Shown: positions 34,924-35,434 of the stretch, piece after piece
How the letters are laid out: every line of letters starts with the position of its first letter
Position numbering within the stretch: position 1 is the stretch's first letter
Assembly: GCA_947451425.1 (NCBI GenBank)
Contig: CANGAC010000009.1
Coordinates: forward strand, 1-35,434
Direction: 5' to 3'
Source of the DNA: Bacteriovoracaceae bacterium
GTDB lineage: Bacteria; Bdellovibrionota; Bacteriovoracia; Bacteriovoracales; Bacteriovoracaceae
DNA length: 35,434 bases
Program-made: the position numbers and the translations under genes
The notes under the pieces: generated by a model
What the model saw: only the letters and a program-made list of their open reading frames with translations
Database searches by the model: none
Told to the model about the DNA's origin: nothing

Positions 34924-35343
34924 ATGAAGAGAATTATTATCGCCACAGACTTTTCCCCGCATTCCAGAAAGGCCATTGATTGTGTCATCGGTATCCTTGA
35001 AGACACGTCTGCTATCTATGAAGTTCTCCTCCTCAATACGTACATGGTAAAAGAAACCGATCCCCAGAAAGTCATTCACCTGAACGATGAGCTGAAGCGC
35101 GCCTCTAAGAAAAATCTCGAGCATGAACTCGAACTTCTCCGAAAAAAGTTGCAGAATCCAAACATCACGATAAAAATCGCCTCACATATGGGCTCACTTA
35201 CGAATGTGGTTTCTCAGCTGATCAAGGCGAATCCAGTGGATCTGGTGGCGATGGGGAAGGACGGTGGCAGGAACGTAGAAAATGTTTCCGTCATCCTGAA
35301 ACAGAACGGTACTCCGATGCTGGTGACTTATCTTCCTTCCTGA
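34924..35343 (+). CDS. Universal stress protein (USP) family
   Basis: KRIIIATDFSPHSRKAIDCVIGILEDTSAIYEVLLLNTYM...PVDLVAMGKDGGRNVENVSVILKQNGTPMLVTYLPS. Confidence 0.87.
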   Translation: MKRIIIATDFSPHSRKAIDCVIGILEDTSAIYEVLLLNTYMVKETDPQKVIHLNDELKRASKKNLEHELELLRKKLQNPNITIKIASHMGSLTNVVSQLIKANPVDLVAMGKDGGRNVENVSVILKQNGTPMLVTYLPS

Positions 35344-35434
35344 TTCCTTTTTCCGCGCGGAAACGTAAGAACAATTTCCGCAAATAGACCTGTGTACATG
35401 GAAAATAGCGCGAGCCCCATCAGCATGAGTCCGA
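35328..35434 (-). CDS. C-terminal end of a possible membrane protein (truncated by window edge)
   Basis: Reverse-strand frame open from the window edge: GLMLMGLALFSMYTGLFAEIVLTFPRGKRNQEGR*; only 34 residues visible. Confidence 0.4.
   Translation of the reverse strand, partial: GLMLMGLALFSMYTGLFAEIVLTFPRGKRNQEGR

Noticed and set aside
1-35434. CRISPR arrays, tRNA/rRNA genes, transposases or integrases
   Set aside because: None recognised by eye: no regularly spaced direct repeats and no mobile-element proteins among the ORFs. Small RNAs cannot be excluded.

Overview
Contiguous chromosomal-looking DNA with dense, mostly coupled genes; the gene style suggests a Bdellovibrionota-like Gram-negative (inference only). 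No rRNA, tRNA, CRISPR array or transposase was recognised. Main blocks: (1) 2-6312: four translationally coupled + strand genes. These are the 3' part of an iterative type I PKS (AT-ACP-KR-DH) followed by proteins resembling DUF1702/UnbL, VCBS-ASPIC/UnbV and RnfD-like UnbU, i.e. the conserved partners of enediyne PKSs. I consider this the most exciting content: an enediyne-like (PKSE-type) cassette whose PKS ends after DH with no C-terminal PPTase. (2) 6291-11091: a convergent, ATGA-coupled operon (PqqD-like RRE, DUF1214, DUF1254, arylsulfotransferase-like), a fatty acid desaturase, a GT2 glycosyltransferase with a probable C-terminal PqqD-like domain, and an unlisted divergent 52-aa ORF. (3) 11-23.7 kb: mostly housekeeping or stress genes (P460-like cytochrome, papain-like protease, LysR, two pirins, OsmC, DODA-like dioxygenase, hydrolase, HAD, two tandem SDRs). 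(4) 23.7-35.4 kb: a redox/low-oxygen style island (cytochromes c, beta-CASP nuclease, ATP-cone nuclease, CBS, USPs, D-LDH) with a FixL-like PAS histidine kinase and a REC-cNMP-HTH_Crp response regulator. Six perfect TGAT-N4-ATCA (FNR/CRP-like) sites lie in its promoters, which suggests a self-contained regulon. All family assignments are from reading the translations by eye; no searches were run.
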